Virus record (IMG/VR): IMGVR_UViG_3300010371_000012
Location: 1 to 47,158 of that record
Origin: a virus
Reading direction: 5' to 3' (one strand)
DNA length: 47,158 bases
This document shows, piece by piece, positions 38,576-46,013 of this stretch. Position 1 is the stretch's first letter; each line of letters begins with the position of its first letter. A program made the translations under genes and the position numbers. The notes below the pieces were generated by a model. That model had not been told where the DNA came from. It ran no database searches and was given only the letters and a program-made list of their open reading frames with translations.

Positions 38576-40842
38576 GCTTCGCCGAATACCAAGCACATGG
38601 GTGGGCGCTGTGCCGCATTGAGCCGGGCAAGAAAGCTCCGCTCGCCGACGACTGGAACGAGCCGGAGAACGCGCTCACGCAGCAAGACTGCCTGGACATC
38701 GCGGAGATAGGCTGTGGCGCGGGGCTCATGCACGCTATCAGTGGCACGTGCGCTCTGGACATAGACAACCTCGACTTGGCGAGGCCATTCCTTGCAGAGC
38801 ATGGGATTGACGTTGATGCACTGCTGAACGCGCCCGAGGCGGTCAAGATCATGTCCGGTCGCGCGGGGCGGGCAAAGCTCCTGTACCGCATGAAGATTCC
38901 CATGAGAACACTCAAGCCGAAAGAGAGCGGCATTGAGTTGCGCTCCGCGACGAGCGAAGGGAAGTCAGTCCAAGACGTGCTTCCGCCGACCATACACCCC
39001 GATACGAAGAAGCCTTACACGTGGGTGTACGGCGACAAAATGCTCGGGCACTGGAGCAACCCGCCACCCATCCCCGCACAGCTCCTCGCGCTGTGGCGCT
39101 CACTCGCCGCGAGCGCGCCAGTCAACCAGCAACAAACTCCACGCGCCAATGTCACGATAGACACCGTGCGCAAGGCGATGTACCAGAAGATAAAACGCGA
39201 GAAGTTGGATGTATCCAACCACGACGACTGGTTGAAAGTTGGATTCGCGCTGCACGACCAGACAGGCGGCGCGCAAGAGGGGTTGGAGCTGTGGGACCAA
39301 TGGAGCGCTACAGATGACTCAACTCGTGATGATGGCTCGCCGCGTTACCAAGGAATGGATACTCTTAAAGTACGGTGGGTGTCCTTCTCATCGGCAGCGG
39401 GTAAGAATGTTGTTACTCTCGCGGCGGACGTTGCGCAGGTCCCAGCGGACAAAGACGAGTTCGAAGTAGAGCCCGAGGTTGACGACATAGAGAGCACGGC
39501 TGAGAAGCTCAAAAAGCAAGCCGAGGTGAAGAAGGTAGAGGCGCAGGCTGCCTTGGAGAAACGGCTCGTATACGTGAGGCGGCTCGGCAAATATTTCGAC
39601 ACTGAGGCGCACGCTATCATCCTCAACGATAGCGACTTGCGACACCAATTCGCCTCAATGATGCCGCGAACAAAAGGCATACGCCGCATGGACCCTGTAG
39701 CACTTTTGGAAGGCTCCACAACAAAGAAGTACGCCGACAAACTTGGTTTCAACCCAGGAGAAGGCGCCATGTTCGATTTTGAAGGCGACCGCTATGCCAA
39801 CACGTATAGAAACAGGCTACCAGAGCCAATTGAACCGACTGCTCTTGAGTTGGAAAAGATCGACTGGATATTCGGACGTATTACCGATGTCTCGTATAGG
39901 GAATGGCTCATTCAGCTCTACGCTCACGTCGTCCAGTTCCCAGGCGTCAAGATCAGAAGCGCTCCGCTCATCTGGTCTGAGGAAGAAGGCAACGGCAAAA
40001 GTACGCTCACTGGCAAAATCCCACAGCTCCTCGTCGGTCGGGAATACTCGAAAGAGGTTACCTTCGACCAACTCAACGATGCGTTCACGGGGTTCCTCCA
40101 AGATGCATGGCACATCAGCCTTAAAGAGTTTAGGGCTGGCTCGCGAGGTGAGCGCGACCGCATCACGAAGAAGGTAGAAGTATGGATAGCCGACGACACG
40201 GTACCGGTGCGTGCCATGCACCAAGTGGCATATACGATGCCAAACCTAACACTCGTGACAGCCTCTACCAATGCGGACGATGCGGCGACGATCACGAACG
40301 CCAATAGAAAGTGGGGTATTCACGAGCTGCGCGCGAAGAAGATGACGCCGCGCGAGACGCGGTGGATATACCATGAGTTCCTTTTGCAGCCACGAGCTGC
40401 GGGCGTTTTGAGGCACTACTTCCTCAACACCCCAATCCTCGACTTCACCGCTGATGCGCCGGCTATCGTTACAGACGACCGGCGAGACATGGTTGAGGCG
40501 AGCGCGGCCAGTGATCTTGAGGCGCTTATAGTGGCGCACGAGTCGGGCGCTGGTATCTTCTCGCGAGACGTTGTGCTGGTTGAGGAAGCAATGGCCTTCG
40601 TGCATAGGCAGACGCCATCGCGTCCGAACATGCACAGAGTTGGCAAGATTCTTGCGCGGCCACCGTTCAACGGTGTCTGTCAGCGCATACGTGTTGGGGA
40701 CCATCGTTTCCGCGTCGCGATTCTCAAGAATCATGCCAGATGGGTAAAAGCCTACGGCAAGGATGTTATGGCGCACATACAAGGGTTGGATGACGACGCG
40801 AGTGTGGAACACAACCCAACTGATGAAGAATTGCTTGCATAG
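38572..40842 (+). CDS. Prim-pol / primase-helicase (756 aa)
   Basis: Three parts in order: a bifunctional primase-polymerase domain (residues 1-180) with AISGTCALDIDN (Asp63, Asp65), KIMSGRAGRAKLLYRM and GIELRSATSEGKSVQ; a PriCT-2 domain (about 195-285) with DDWLKVGFALHDQTGG; a charged coiled linker (about 300-332); and an SF3-like helicase (DUF5906 type) with Walker A SEEEGNGKST (469-478), LKEFRAG (Walker B region) and a VTASTNADDA sensor. It should open the origin and lay primers for the polymerase. Related P4-like proteins bind iterons at their own origin, which fits the repeat array at 31350-31550. Confidence 0.9.
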   Translation: MSFAEYQAHGWALCRIEPGKKAPLADDWNEPENALTQQDCLDIAEIGCGAGLMHAISGTCALDIDNLDLARPFLAEHGIDVDALLNAPEAVKIMSGRAGRAKLLYRMKIPMRTLKPKESGIELRSATSEGKSVQDVLPPTIHPDTKKPYTWVYGDKMLGHWSNPPPIPAQLLALWRSLAASAPVNQQQTPRANVTIDTVRKAMYQKIKREKLDVSNHDDWLKVGFALHDQTGGAQEGLELWDQWSATDDSTRDDGSPRYQGMDTLKVRWVSFSSAAGKNVVTLAADVAQVPADKDEFEVEPEVDDIESTAEKLKKQAEVKKVEAQAALEKRLVYVRRLGKYFDTEAHAIILNDSDLRHQFASMMPRTKGIRRMDPVALLEGSTTKKYADKLGFNPGEGAMFDFEGDRYANTYRNRLPEPIEPTALELEKIDWIFGRITDVSYREWLIQLYAHVVQFPGVKIRSAPLIWSEEEGNGKSTLTGKIPQLLVGREYSKEVTFDQLNDAFTGFLQDAWHISLKEFRAGSRGERDRITKKVEVWIADDTVPVRAMHQVAYTMPNLTLVTASTNADDAATITNANRKWGIHELRAKKMTPRETRWIYHEFLLQPRAAGVLRHYFLNTPILDFTADAPAIVTDDRRDMVEASAASDLEALIVAHESGAGIFSRDVVLVEEAMAFVHRQTPSRPNMHRVGKILARPPFNGVCQRIRVGDHRFRVAILKNHARWVKAYGKDVMAHIQGLDDDASVEHNPTDEELLA

Positions 40843-40910
40843 CGCCGTGCGTTAGTATCTACTACGCCGGCTTCGACCTTAACCCAAACCGAAACGATCA
40901 GGAGTCTCCC

Positions 40911-41465
40911 ATGTCCGAAGCAGTACGCGCAGTGGCCCTCGCCGAGGCCACCAAACTCAAAGGCGATACAGGCGATTCAGCCGTTGTTCTCGAAGTCGCA
41001 GGTCAGTACCTCGCGTTCCTACAGGGTGCCCACACCGGACCCGCCACGCGCACGGCGGCCGGCGCGGAGCCCGATAAGAAGGCGGAGAGCAAGCCGTCAG
41101 CCAATACGGCTGGTGCCAAGAGGCCGACTGCTGCGGAGAAGAAGGCTGCTGCGGACGCTGCGGCAGCCAAGGCGGCCCTAGAAGCCGCAGAGGCCGAGGC
41201 GGAAGGCAGCGGCGACGAGGACACTAGCCCGACTGGCAGGTTTACCGCCGATGCGGCGGGCGTTGCGGCGGCGGTAGCCGCGATGATCGAGAACAAGAAG
41301 GACACCGGTCCGAACCGCGACACGGCGATTACGCTCCTCAAGGAGTTCAAGGCGGCGAGCGTCAGCGCCATGCAGAAGCAGTCGCCGGCCAATATCGCCA
41401 AATTCATCGCCAAGGTGAATGAGGAGTTCGGTCTGGTAGACGGCGAGCCCGATTTGGAGGGCTGA
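40911..41465 (+). CDS. Ala-rich low-complexity protein of unknown function (184 aa)
   Basis: Residues about 45-110 are an Ala/Lys/Glu-rich linker (EKKAAADAAAAKAALEAAEA). Flanking it are a short helical head (RAVALAEATKLKGDTGDSAV) and a compact C-terminal helical domain (AMQKQSPANIAKFIAKVNEE) with an acidic end. The 69-nt spacer before it holds AGGAG. Between primase and nuclease genes; may be a replication accessory protein. Confidence 0.7.
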   Translation: MSEAVRAVALAEATKLKGDTGDSAVVLEVAGQYLAFLQGAHTGPATRTAAGAEPDKKAESKPSANTAGAKRPTAAEKKAAADAAAAKAALEAAEAEAEGSGDEDTSPTGRFTADAAGVAAAVAAMIENKKDTGPNRDTAITLLKEFKAASVSAMQKQSPANIAKFIAKVNEEFGLVDGEPDLEG

Positions 41466-41575
41466 GGTAGCATAGGGCTACCAACCGGCGCGTAGCGCGG
41501 CTCGACAGCGACGGTACAGCGTTGAAAGACCAACGCCTAGGCCGTCACAGACTGAATAACGAGTGATGCGCGCCG

Positions 41576-41589
41576 GTTCCCACGGGAAC
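41576..41589. repeat. Dispersed palindrome copy 7 (GTTCC-CACG-GGAAC)
   Basis: Intergenic, 35 nt before the next start codon. With flanks it is the same 19 bases (GGTTCCCACGGGAACACTG) as copy 4 in the terminase gene, on the opposite strand. Confidence 0.85.
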
Positions 41590-41623
41590 ACTGAACATAA
41601 ACAGCACACAGGTAACAGCGAAC

Positions 41624-41986
41624 ATGAACATAACAGACCAGTCCGAGGATCTTCACTTTGCCAGAAAGCGCGAAGCCGAAAAGCTCGCCGCGCGCCGAGC
41701 CCTCGCCGCCCGCCGCTGGACATACCGCGACCTGCTCGAAATTTTCGCGCTCGGCATGGAAATGCGTCTCATGACGCACCCGCGCGATACCAACATCGGG
41801 AAGAACTACTTTTCGAACCGTTTTCACGCTGGACGCCGCAACCCTGCCGGCTCGAAGCTCCTGCGCGGTTTCATCCGAGCGAACGGCCCGCGTAGCGCCT
41901 CGTACGAGCGCGATTACAAGGCGCTCACCGGCCGGCGCTATAACCACCTGAACTTGGGCGAAGACGACGCCGAGAAAGCCGCGTGA
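41624..41986 (+). CDS. Basic protein of unknown function (120 aa)
   Basis: A basic helical protein (DLHFARKREAEKLAARRALA; MEMRLMTHPRDTNIGKNYFS) whose second half carries RFHAGRRNPAGSKLLRGFIR and GRRYNHLNLGED. The 158-nt spacer before it holds a small hairpin (41466-41482) and palindrome copy 7. Nucleic-acid binding is plausible from composition; no family recognised. Confidence 0.68.
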   Translation: MNITDQSEDLHFARKREAEKLAARRALAARRWTYRDLLEIFALGMEMRLMTHPRDTNIGKNYFSNRFHAGRRNPAGSKLLRGFIRANGPRSASYERDYKALTGRRYNHLNLGEDDAEKAA

Positions 41987-42055
41987 ACCCTTGGGATAAC
42001 AGTGTCCCGTTAGGTGACGGGAACTACTGGACGCCACCACACAGGAGCTACCCCA

Positions 42056-42748
42056 ATGCACACTGAAACAGAGGCTATGAAGCGCTACATGACCACCCAA
42101 CCGCTATGGGACACGCAGTGCCTGTACGCGCAGCACCGGTACAGAAGCTACAAGGCAGAGCGCGGCTCGATTGCCGAGTACGACAAGATGCGGACCGACA
42201 CGGCCGAGTTCATACAGGCGTTGCGCCGCCAGCTTTCCGTGCTCGGCTACAACCGATTCTACTTGCGCGTGGAACAACACTGTCGGGCGCATCGTCCGTT
42301 CAATGACAAGCCCTACCGTGACTGGCTCGGTATTCTCCAGGCAGTCTGGAGCCGAGCGCTGGCTGGCGAGCTGCCGGCGACCCTGAAAGAGTACACCGCT
42401 GGCGGTGTGCAACATTGCGACGCTCAGAAACTACAGGCTGTTGCCCAGGAGACCACCGTGAAGACGAAGACAAAAGCAGTGAAGCCGTCGAAGGCTGTCA
42501 AAGTGAAGAAGCCGACACACAACATCGTCGGCGTACGCTTCGTGCATGGCCACAACGTCCACAAGGTGTACAGCTACACCGTTCCCAAGAAGGTGAAGTT
42601 GCACCTCGGCGAGGAAATCGTGGTGCCGACCAACCCCGGCGATTTCGAGCACCACGCCGTGGCTGTCGTGGTTGCCTTGAACCACACTCCCGAGTATTTC
42701 GGCGAGCTGAAGCAGGTCTACGGTCGCGTTAACGTGGTTAAGGGGTAA
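42056..42748 (+). CDS. Two-domain protein of unknown function with C-terminal beta-barrel (230 aa)
   Basis: ATG 42056 has AGGAG 9 nt upstream and is preferred to ATG 42014. The N-terminal helical domain (about 1-125) is followed by a Lys-rich linker (KTKTKAVKPSKAVKVKKP) and a small beta domain: IVGVRFVHGHNVHKVYSYTV, P-K-K-V-K-L, then LGEEIVVPTNPGDFEHHAVA. The last part resembles small phage domains with a K-x-Y-x-Y-x-V-P...G-(D/E)-x-V-V-V-P-T pattern. Function unknown. Confidence 0.7.
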   Translation: MHTETEAMKRYMTTQPLWDTQCLYAQHRYRSYKAERGSIAEYDKMRTDTAEFIQALRRQLSVLGYNRFYLRVEQHCRAHRPFNDKPYRDWLGILQAVWSRALAGELPATLKEYTAGGVQHCDAQKLQAVAQETTVKTKTKAVKPSKAVKVKKPTHNIVGVRFVHGHNVHKVYSYTVPKKVKLHLGEEIVVPTNPGDFEHHAVAVVVALNHTPEYFGELKQVYGRVNVVKG

Positions 42749-42751
42749 GCC

Positions 42752-44140
42752 ATGGCGCACTCCTTCTGGTCACCCTCGAAGTCGCACATGTGGATGCACT
42801 GCCACGGCGCGATGGCCCAGCCCGAGAACCAAGTACCGGGCGGCACGTCAGACTTTGCAGACGACGGCACAGCGTCACACACTCTCGCGGCCTGGGCGTT
42901 GCAGAACTACAAGGACGCTGGTGACTATCCCGACCTGACTATAAAGGTGGGCCAGAAGGAGTGGGAAGTTGACTCGGAGAGAGTTGACTTCGTGCAGCAG
43001 TACGTTGATGACGTGCGCCGTCGCGCTATGGGCGGCGTGCTGTTCATCGAGCACAGGGTTGACCTAGGCGACTACCTGGGCGAAGGGCCGTGCTGGAAGT
43101 GCCTAGACCACAGCACGGAGCCTGACCCAACATGCGACGTGTGCTCGGGTTCGGGCATCGCGCCGCAAGGTGGAACGTCCGACGCTGTTATACTCGTGGA
43201 AATCCCCGACGAGCCCGGCTGTTACATGCTGATAGCCGCCGACTTGAAGTACGGCATGGGCGAGAAGGTGTGGGCCGGTTACTTCCCGGCTCCCGGCGCT
43301 GATAAGCGCAAAATCAACACGCAGTGCGGCAACTACCTGCTGGGCGCGTGGAAGAAGGCCAAGGAGCTGGGCTACAAGGTCACCAAGTTCGTTGCGGTCA
43401 TATGCCAACCCCGGCTCGACCACATCGACGAATTCGAGATTACAGCCGAGGAGCTTGAGACGTTCGCCGACGAAGTGCGGCTAGCCATCGCTCGCGGCCA
43501 GGAAGCTATGACGCTGGGCGTCGATGATCCCAAGATGGAGGAGTTCCTGTACTCCGACGAGAAAGTGTGCCGTTGGTGTAACGCCAGACTGACGTGCAAA
43601 GCCTTCAATCGGCGCGTGGCTGAGGAAGTCAAGACGGAGTTCGACGAGGAGACAGGCGCTCCAATCGGATTCGAGGAGCCGCGCACCCTAGAAGCGCTTT
43701 CCAAGGCGTATGCTGCGCTACCGTTGGTCATGCAATGGGTTAAGGTAGTCAACAAAGCGCTGTGGGAGAATGTTCCCAAGGGAACCGTGATAGGTCCAGA
43801 CGGCAAGCCGCTCAAGCTCGTCTCCGGCAAGGCCGGTAAGCGCATGTGGGACCCAACGCAGAAAGACGAGGTTGAAGGGCTCATGGTTGGCGCTGTCGGC
43901 GCAGCCGCGTATCTGCCACAACAGACAGTAACAGCGCCGCAGTTCGAAACGCTGTTGAAGGCGCGCACGAAGCTCAAAGGCAAGAAGTTCCAAGAGCATT
44001 GGGACCAACACTGGAAGAAGTACATCACCAACGCGAAGCCCTCGTTGTCTATCGCGTTGGGTTCTGACCCTCGGCCGGCTGCTGGCAAAGCCGACGCCTC
44101 CGAGTTTGACGACGAAATTTCAACAGAGGATCAACCATGA
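42752..44140 (+). CDS. DUF2800 nuclease, Cas4/RecB-like PD-(D/E)xK protein (462 aa)
   Basis: The start MAHSFWSPSKSHMWMHCHGA is the DUF2800 signature (S-x-S...W-x-x-C). The nuclease core shows GTSDAV (Asp144) and IAADLKYGMG (Asp164-x-Lys166), and the C-terminal cluster KVCRWCNARLTCKAF matches the Cas4-like Fe-S cysteines. Unusually, residues 114-131 contain C-x2-C-x10-C-x2-C, a zinc-knuckle-like insertion next to the active-site core. DUF2800, Enc34-type SSB and polymerase genes regularly occur together in phages and probably make a recombination/replication module. Confidence 0.9.
   Translation: MAHSFWSPSKSHMWMHCHGAMAQPENQVPGGTSDFADDGTASHTLAAWALQNYKDAGDYPDLTIKVGQKEWEVDSERVDFVQQYVDDVRRRAMGGVLFIEHRVDLGDYLGEGPCWKCLDHSTEPDPTCDVCSGSGIAPQGGTSDAVILVEIPDEPGCYMLIAADLKYGMGEKVWAGYFPAPGADKRKINTQCGNYLLGAWKKAKELGYKVTKFVAVICQPRLDHIDEFEITAEELETFADEVRLAIARGQEAMTLGVDDPKMEEFLYSDEKVCRWCNARLTCKAFNRRVAEEVKTEFDEETGAPIGFEEPRTLEALSKAYAALPLVMQWVKVVNKALWENVPKGTVIGPDGKPLKLVSGKAGKRMWDPTQKDEVEGLMVGAVGAAAYLPQQTVTAPQFETLLKARTKLKGKKFQEHWDQHWKKYITNAKPSLSIALGSDPRPAAGKADASEFDDEISTEDQP
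43772..43785. repeat. Dispersed palindrome copy 8 (GTTCC-CAAG-GGAAC)
   Basis: A perfect 14-bp palindrome inside the DUF2800 gene, encoding V-P-K-G-T like copy 3. Confidence 0.8.
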
Positions 44141-44331
44141 GCAAGGTAGTCATTTTCAGAGAGACTCCCGGCTCGCATGAGGAGGAATACCTTGCCCGTG
44201 CGAGCAAGACCGAGTTTGTCTCGGTCGAGAACCCTGGCGAGAGCAACCTCGACTTCGAGACGCGCGCAGAGGCGTACGAGTTCGCGAAGTCGTTTACCAG
44301 CCTCGAACACTGGCGTGTAGGAGTGCGCTGA
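44137..44331 (+). CDS. Small protein of unknown function (64 aa)
   Basis: Compact alpha/beta sequence (SKVVIFRETPGSHEEEYLAR; DFETRAEAYEFAKSF). Start overlaps the nuclease stop (ATGA), and the end overlaps the next start (TGATG). Lying between nuclease and SSB genes, it could be a small partner of either. No family recognised. Confidence 0.68.
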   Translation: MSKVVIFRETPGSHEEEYLARASKTEFVSVENPGESNLDFETRAEAYEFAKSFTSLEHWRVGVR

Positions 44332-44495
44332 TGGCCCTTCCGAAACAGAAGCAGCCGCGTGAGCGCCGGGCTCGCGATGAGAAGCCAGCATTCGACCCGT
44401 ACTGGACACGTCGCAAAGTTGACACGGAGTCTGAATACATTCAGGCTGCGTGCTGCGAGCCGAAAGGGTTCTACCGAGGCGCGCGAATCCGCTAA
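44331..44495 (+). CDS. Tiny basic protein (54 aa)
   Basis: ATG 44331 shares one base with the previous stop (TGATG). The product is strongly basic at the start (MALPKQKQPRERRARDEKPA) and ends KGFYRGARIR, with two adjacent Cys. It ends with TAA 28 nt before the SSB start. Coupling supports it; function unknown. Confidence 0.6.
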   Translation: MALPKQKQPRERRARDEKPAFDPYWTRRKVDTESEYIQAACCEPKGFYRGARIR

Positions 44496-44523
44496 CAGTA
44501 ACCGCAACACAGGAACGACGACC

Positions 44524-45060
44524 ATGAAGTTTAAACTCAGAGACGCACGACTGGCATTCCCCAACTTGTTCACGCCGTATAAGGAGTCTTTCGGCGGCCG
44601 GTTTATAATCCCGCCCGACCACCCGCAGGTCACCGAATTCAAGAACGTCATGAAGGCCGCCGCCAAGGAGAAGTGGCCTGACAAGTGGCAGACCATCTAC
44701 GCCGCGCTGGATAAGCAGGACAAGCTGGCGCTGCACGATGGAGCCACCAAGGCTGAGTACGAAGGCTTCGAGGGCAACCTGTTCGTCGCGGCCAACTCGA
44801 AGGTGCGTCCAACCATCCTCGACCAAATGCGCAACGAGCTGTCACAGGCGGACGGCAAGCCGTACTCCGGCTGCTACGTCGTCGCCCTGCTGGAGATATG
44901 GGCTCAGGACCACAAGGAGCACGGCAAGCGCATCAACGCCAACCTCCGGGGCGTACAGTTCCTCCGCGACGGCGACGCCTTCAATGGCGGCGGCAAGGCG
45001 GCGGACGCTGACGAGTTCGACGACATCAGCGACGAAGCTTCAGACCCACTTCTGAGCTGA
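44524..45060 (+). CDS. Enc34-type ssDNA-binding protein (DUF2815, 178 aa)
   Basis: The start MKFKLRDARLAFPNLFTPYK, then GGRFIIPPDHPQVTEFKN, and the centre GFEGNLFVAANSKVRP followed by SGCYVVALLEIWAQD are hallmarks of DUF2815, an OB-fold ssDNA-binding family (Enc34). The last 20 residues are acidic (ADEFDDISDEASDPLLS), as in SSBs that use their tail to recruit partners. ATG 44524 is set by the family start. It should protect ssDNA and organise the polymerase and nucleases encoded around it. Confidence 0.92.
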   Translation: MKFKLRDARLAFPNLFTPYKESFGGRFIIPPDHPQVTEFKNVMKAAAKEKWPDKWQTIYAALDKQDKLALHDGATKAEYEGFEGNLFVAANSKVRPTILDQMRNELSQADGKPYSGCYVVALLEIWAQDHKEHGKRINANLRGVQFLRDGDAFNGGGKAADADEFDDISDEASDPLLS

Positions 45061-45129
45061 TCGAAGGCAACCCGCGCGACGACGAAAACGCCTGTCTCTC
45101 CTCTCTACTCGATTGGAGACGTGTAGCGC

Positions 45130-45149
45130 GGTGTTCCCGCAGGAACACC
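45130..45149. repeat. Dispersed palindrome copy 9 (GGTGTTCC-CGCA-GGAACACC)
   Basis: Eight-base arms in the intergenic space 22 nt before the next start codon. Confidence 0.85.
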
Positions 45150-45171
45150 ACAACAACGTTCGGAGCCCAAC

Positions 45172-45444
45172 ATGAAATCCAATGCCATCAAGACGGACAT
45201 GGAGCAGATTGTCCGCATTTTCATCCGCAACTTCGAGGTGTTGAACTTCGGCCGTAAGGCCAAGTACATCTACCTTCCCACGGACCTGTACGACCACTTC
45301 ACCGACCGCCTGGAAGATAAGTTCCGTGCGTGTGGCGTGCCGGAGCACGTGTTCGACACCGCGTTCAGCTATTCCTACCTCGGAGTGGAAGTGCTGGAAG
45401 CGCGGACGAACGACATCATTGTCACCGACGAGCTGTTGCCATGA
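45172..45444 (+). CDS. Small protein of unknown function (90 aa)
   Basis: An alpha/beta protein (MEQIVRIFIRNFEVLNFGRK; KFRACGVPEHVFDTAFSYS) with GGAG upstream. The 111-nt spacer before it holds palindrome copy 9. The end overlaps the next start in ATGA. No family recognised. Confidence 0.7.
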   Translation: MKSNAIKTDMEQIVRIFIRNFEVLNFGRKAKYIYLPTDLYDHFTDRLEDKFRACGVPEHVFDTAFSYSYLGVEVLEARTNDIIVTDELLP

Positions 45445-45707
45445 GCGGCGCGATGTTCACTGACTCCATCGAGCACAACCTCGCGTTGATCGAGGAGTTG
45501 GTGCAAGCCCTGCCGCTGGGCGAGCGCAACGCCGCCAAGCGGGCCGCAGTCAACATGGAGAAGGTGTTCAAGGACATCCAGCGCGACAACCAGAGCAGCA
45601 AGGGCGCTGCGGTGGGCACTGCATTTGCAGTGTTCACCCTGGCAAAGCGTCTGACGGACCCTAGCAAGGGCTCGACAGGCGGCAACCTGATTCAGCTTCT
45701 GAGCTGA
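45441..45707 (+). CDS. Small helical protein of unknown function (88 aa)
   Basis: ATG 45441 (ATGA overlap) is preferred to an upstream ATG in the same frame. The sequence is a helical bundle type (SIEHNLALIEELVQALPLGE; ALPLGERNAAKRAAVNMEK), then KGAAVGTAFAVFTLAKRLTD, a moderately hydrophobic segment. Possibly a replication-complex accessory, by position. Confidence 0.68.
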   Translation: MSGAMFTDSIEHNLALIEELVQALPLGERNAAKRAAVNMEKVFKDIQRDNQSSKGAAVGTAFAVFTLAKRLTDPSKGSTGGNLIQLLS

Positions 45708-45708
45708 C

Positions 45709-45906
45709 ATGGCAGCACGAGGTGACAAGGTGCAGTGGCGGTCGGATTACAACCCGGCGCATTGGTTTAAGGGCAAGGTGTTGTATTTCATCATGCCGAA
45801 AGAACCGCCAGCCACCTCCGCCAACACGTTGGCGGTGATAGACGACGGCACGGGGCTCACGCCCCGTGTCATCCAAGTATCAAGGCTTCACAGGCGTCAC
45901 ACATGA
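45709..45906 (+). CDS. Small beta-domain protein of unknown function (65 aa)
   Basis: A short basic beta protein (DKVQWRSDYNPAHWFKGKVL, then SANTLAVIDDGTG) resembling a small SH3-like fold. It follows the previous stop by one base, and its stop overlaps the next ATG (ATGA). Confidence 0.66.
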   Translation: MAARGDKVQWRSDYNPAHWFKGKVLYFIMPKEPPATSANTLAVIDDGTGLTPRVIQVSRLHRRHT

Positions 45907-46013
45907 AACCTAGGTATAAGTATTCGTGGGGCGCTAACGCCTGGATATTGTGGGATGTTCCCGACCACTATCTTATTATAAGCGCTCGTTGGCCAACAGT
46001 GGTGTATGTATGA
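45903..46013 (+). CDS. 36-aa coupled leader ORF upstream of the polymerase
   Basis: ATG 45903 overlaps the stop of the gene before (ATGA) and its own TGA (46011-46013) overlaps the polymerase ATG at 46010 (ATGA). It encodes MKPRYKYSWGANAWILWDVP and 16 more residues. Since the polymerase start has no good ribosome binding site, translation through this ORF probably delivers ribosomes to it. It may act as a coupling leader, a small protein, or both. Confidence 0.62.
   Translation: MKPRYKYSWGANAWILWDVPDHYLIISARWPTVVYV

Noticed and set aside
4140-45149. CRISPR-like interpretation of the GTTCC-N4-GGAAC repeats
   Set aside because: The stem resembles some CRISPR repeat stems, but copies are kilobases apart with no spacer units and no cas genes.
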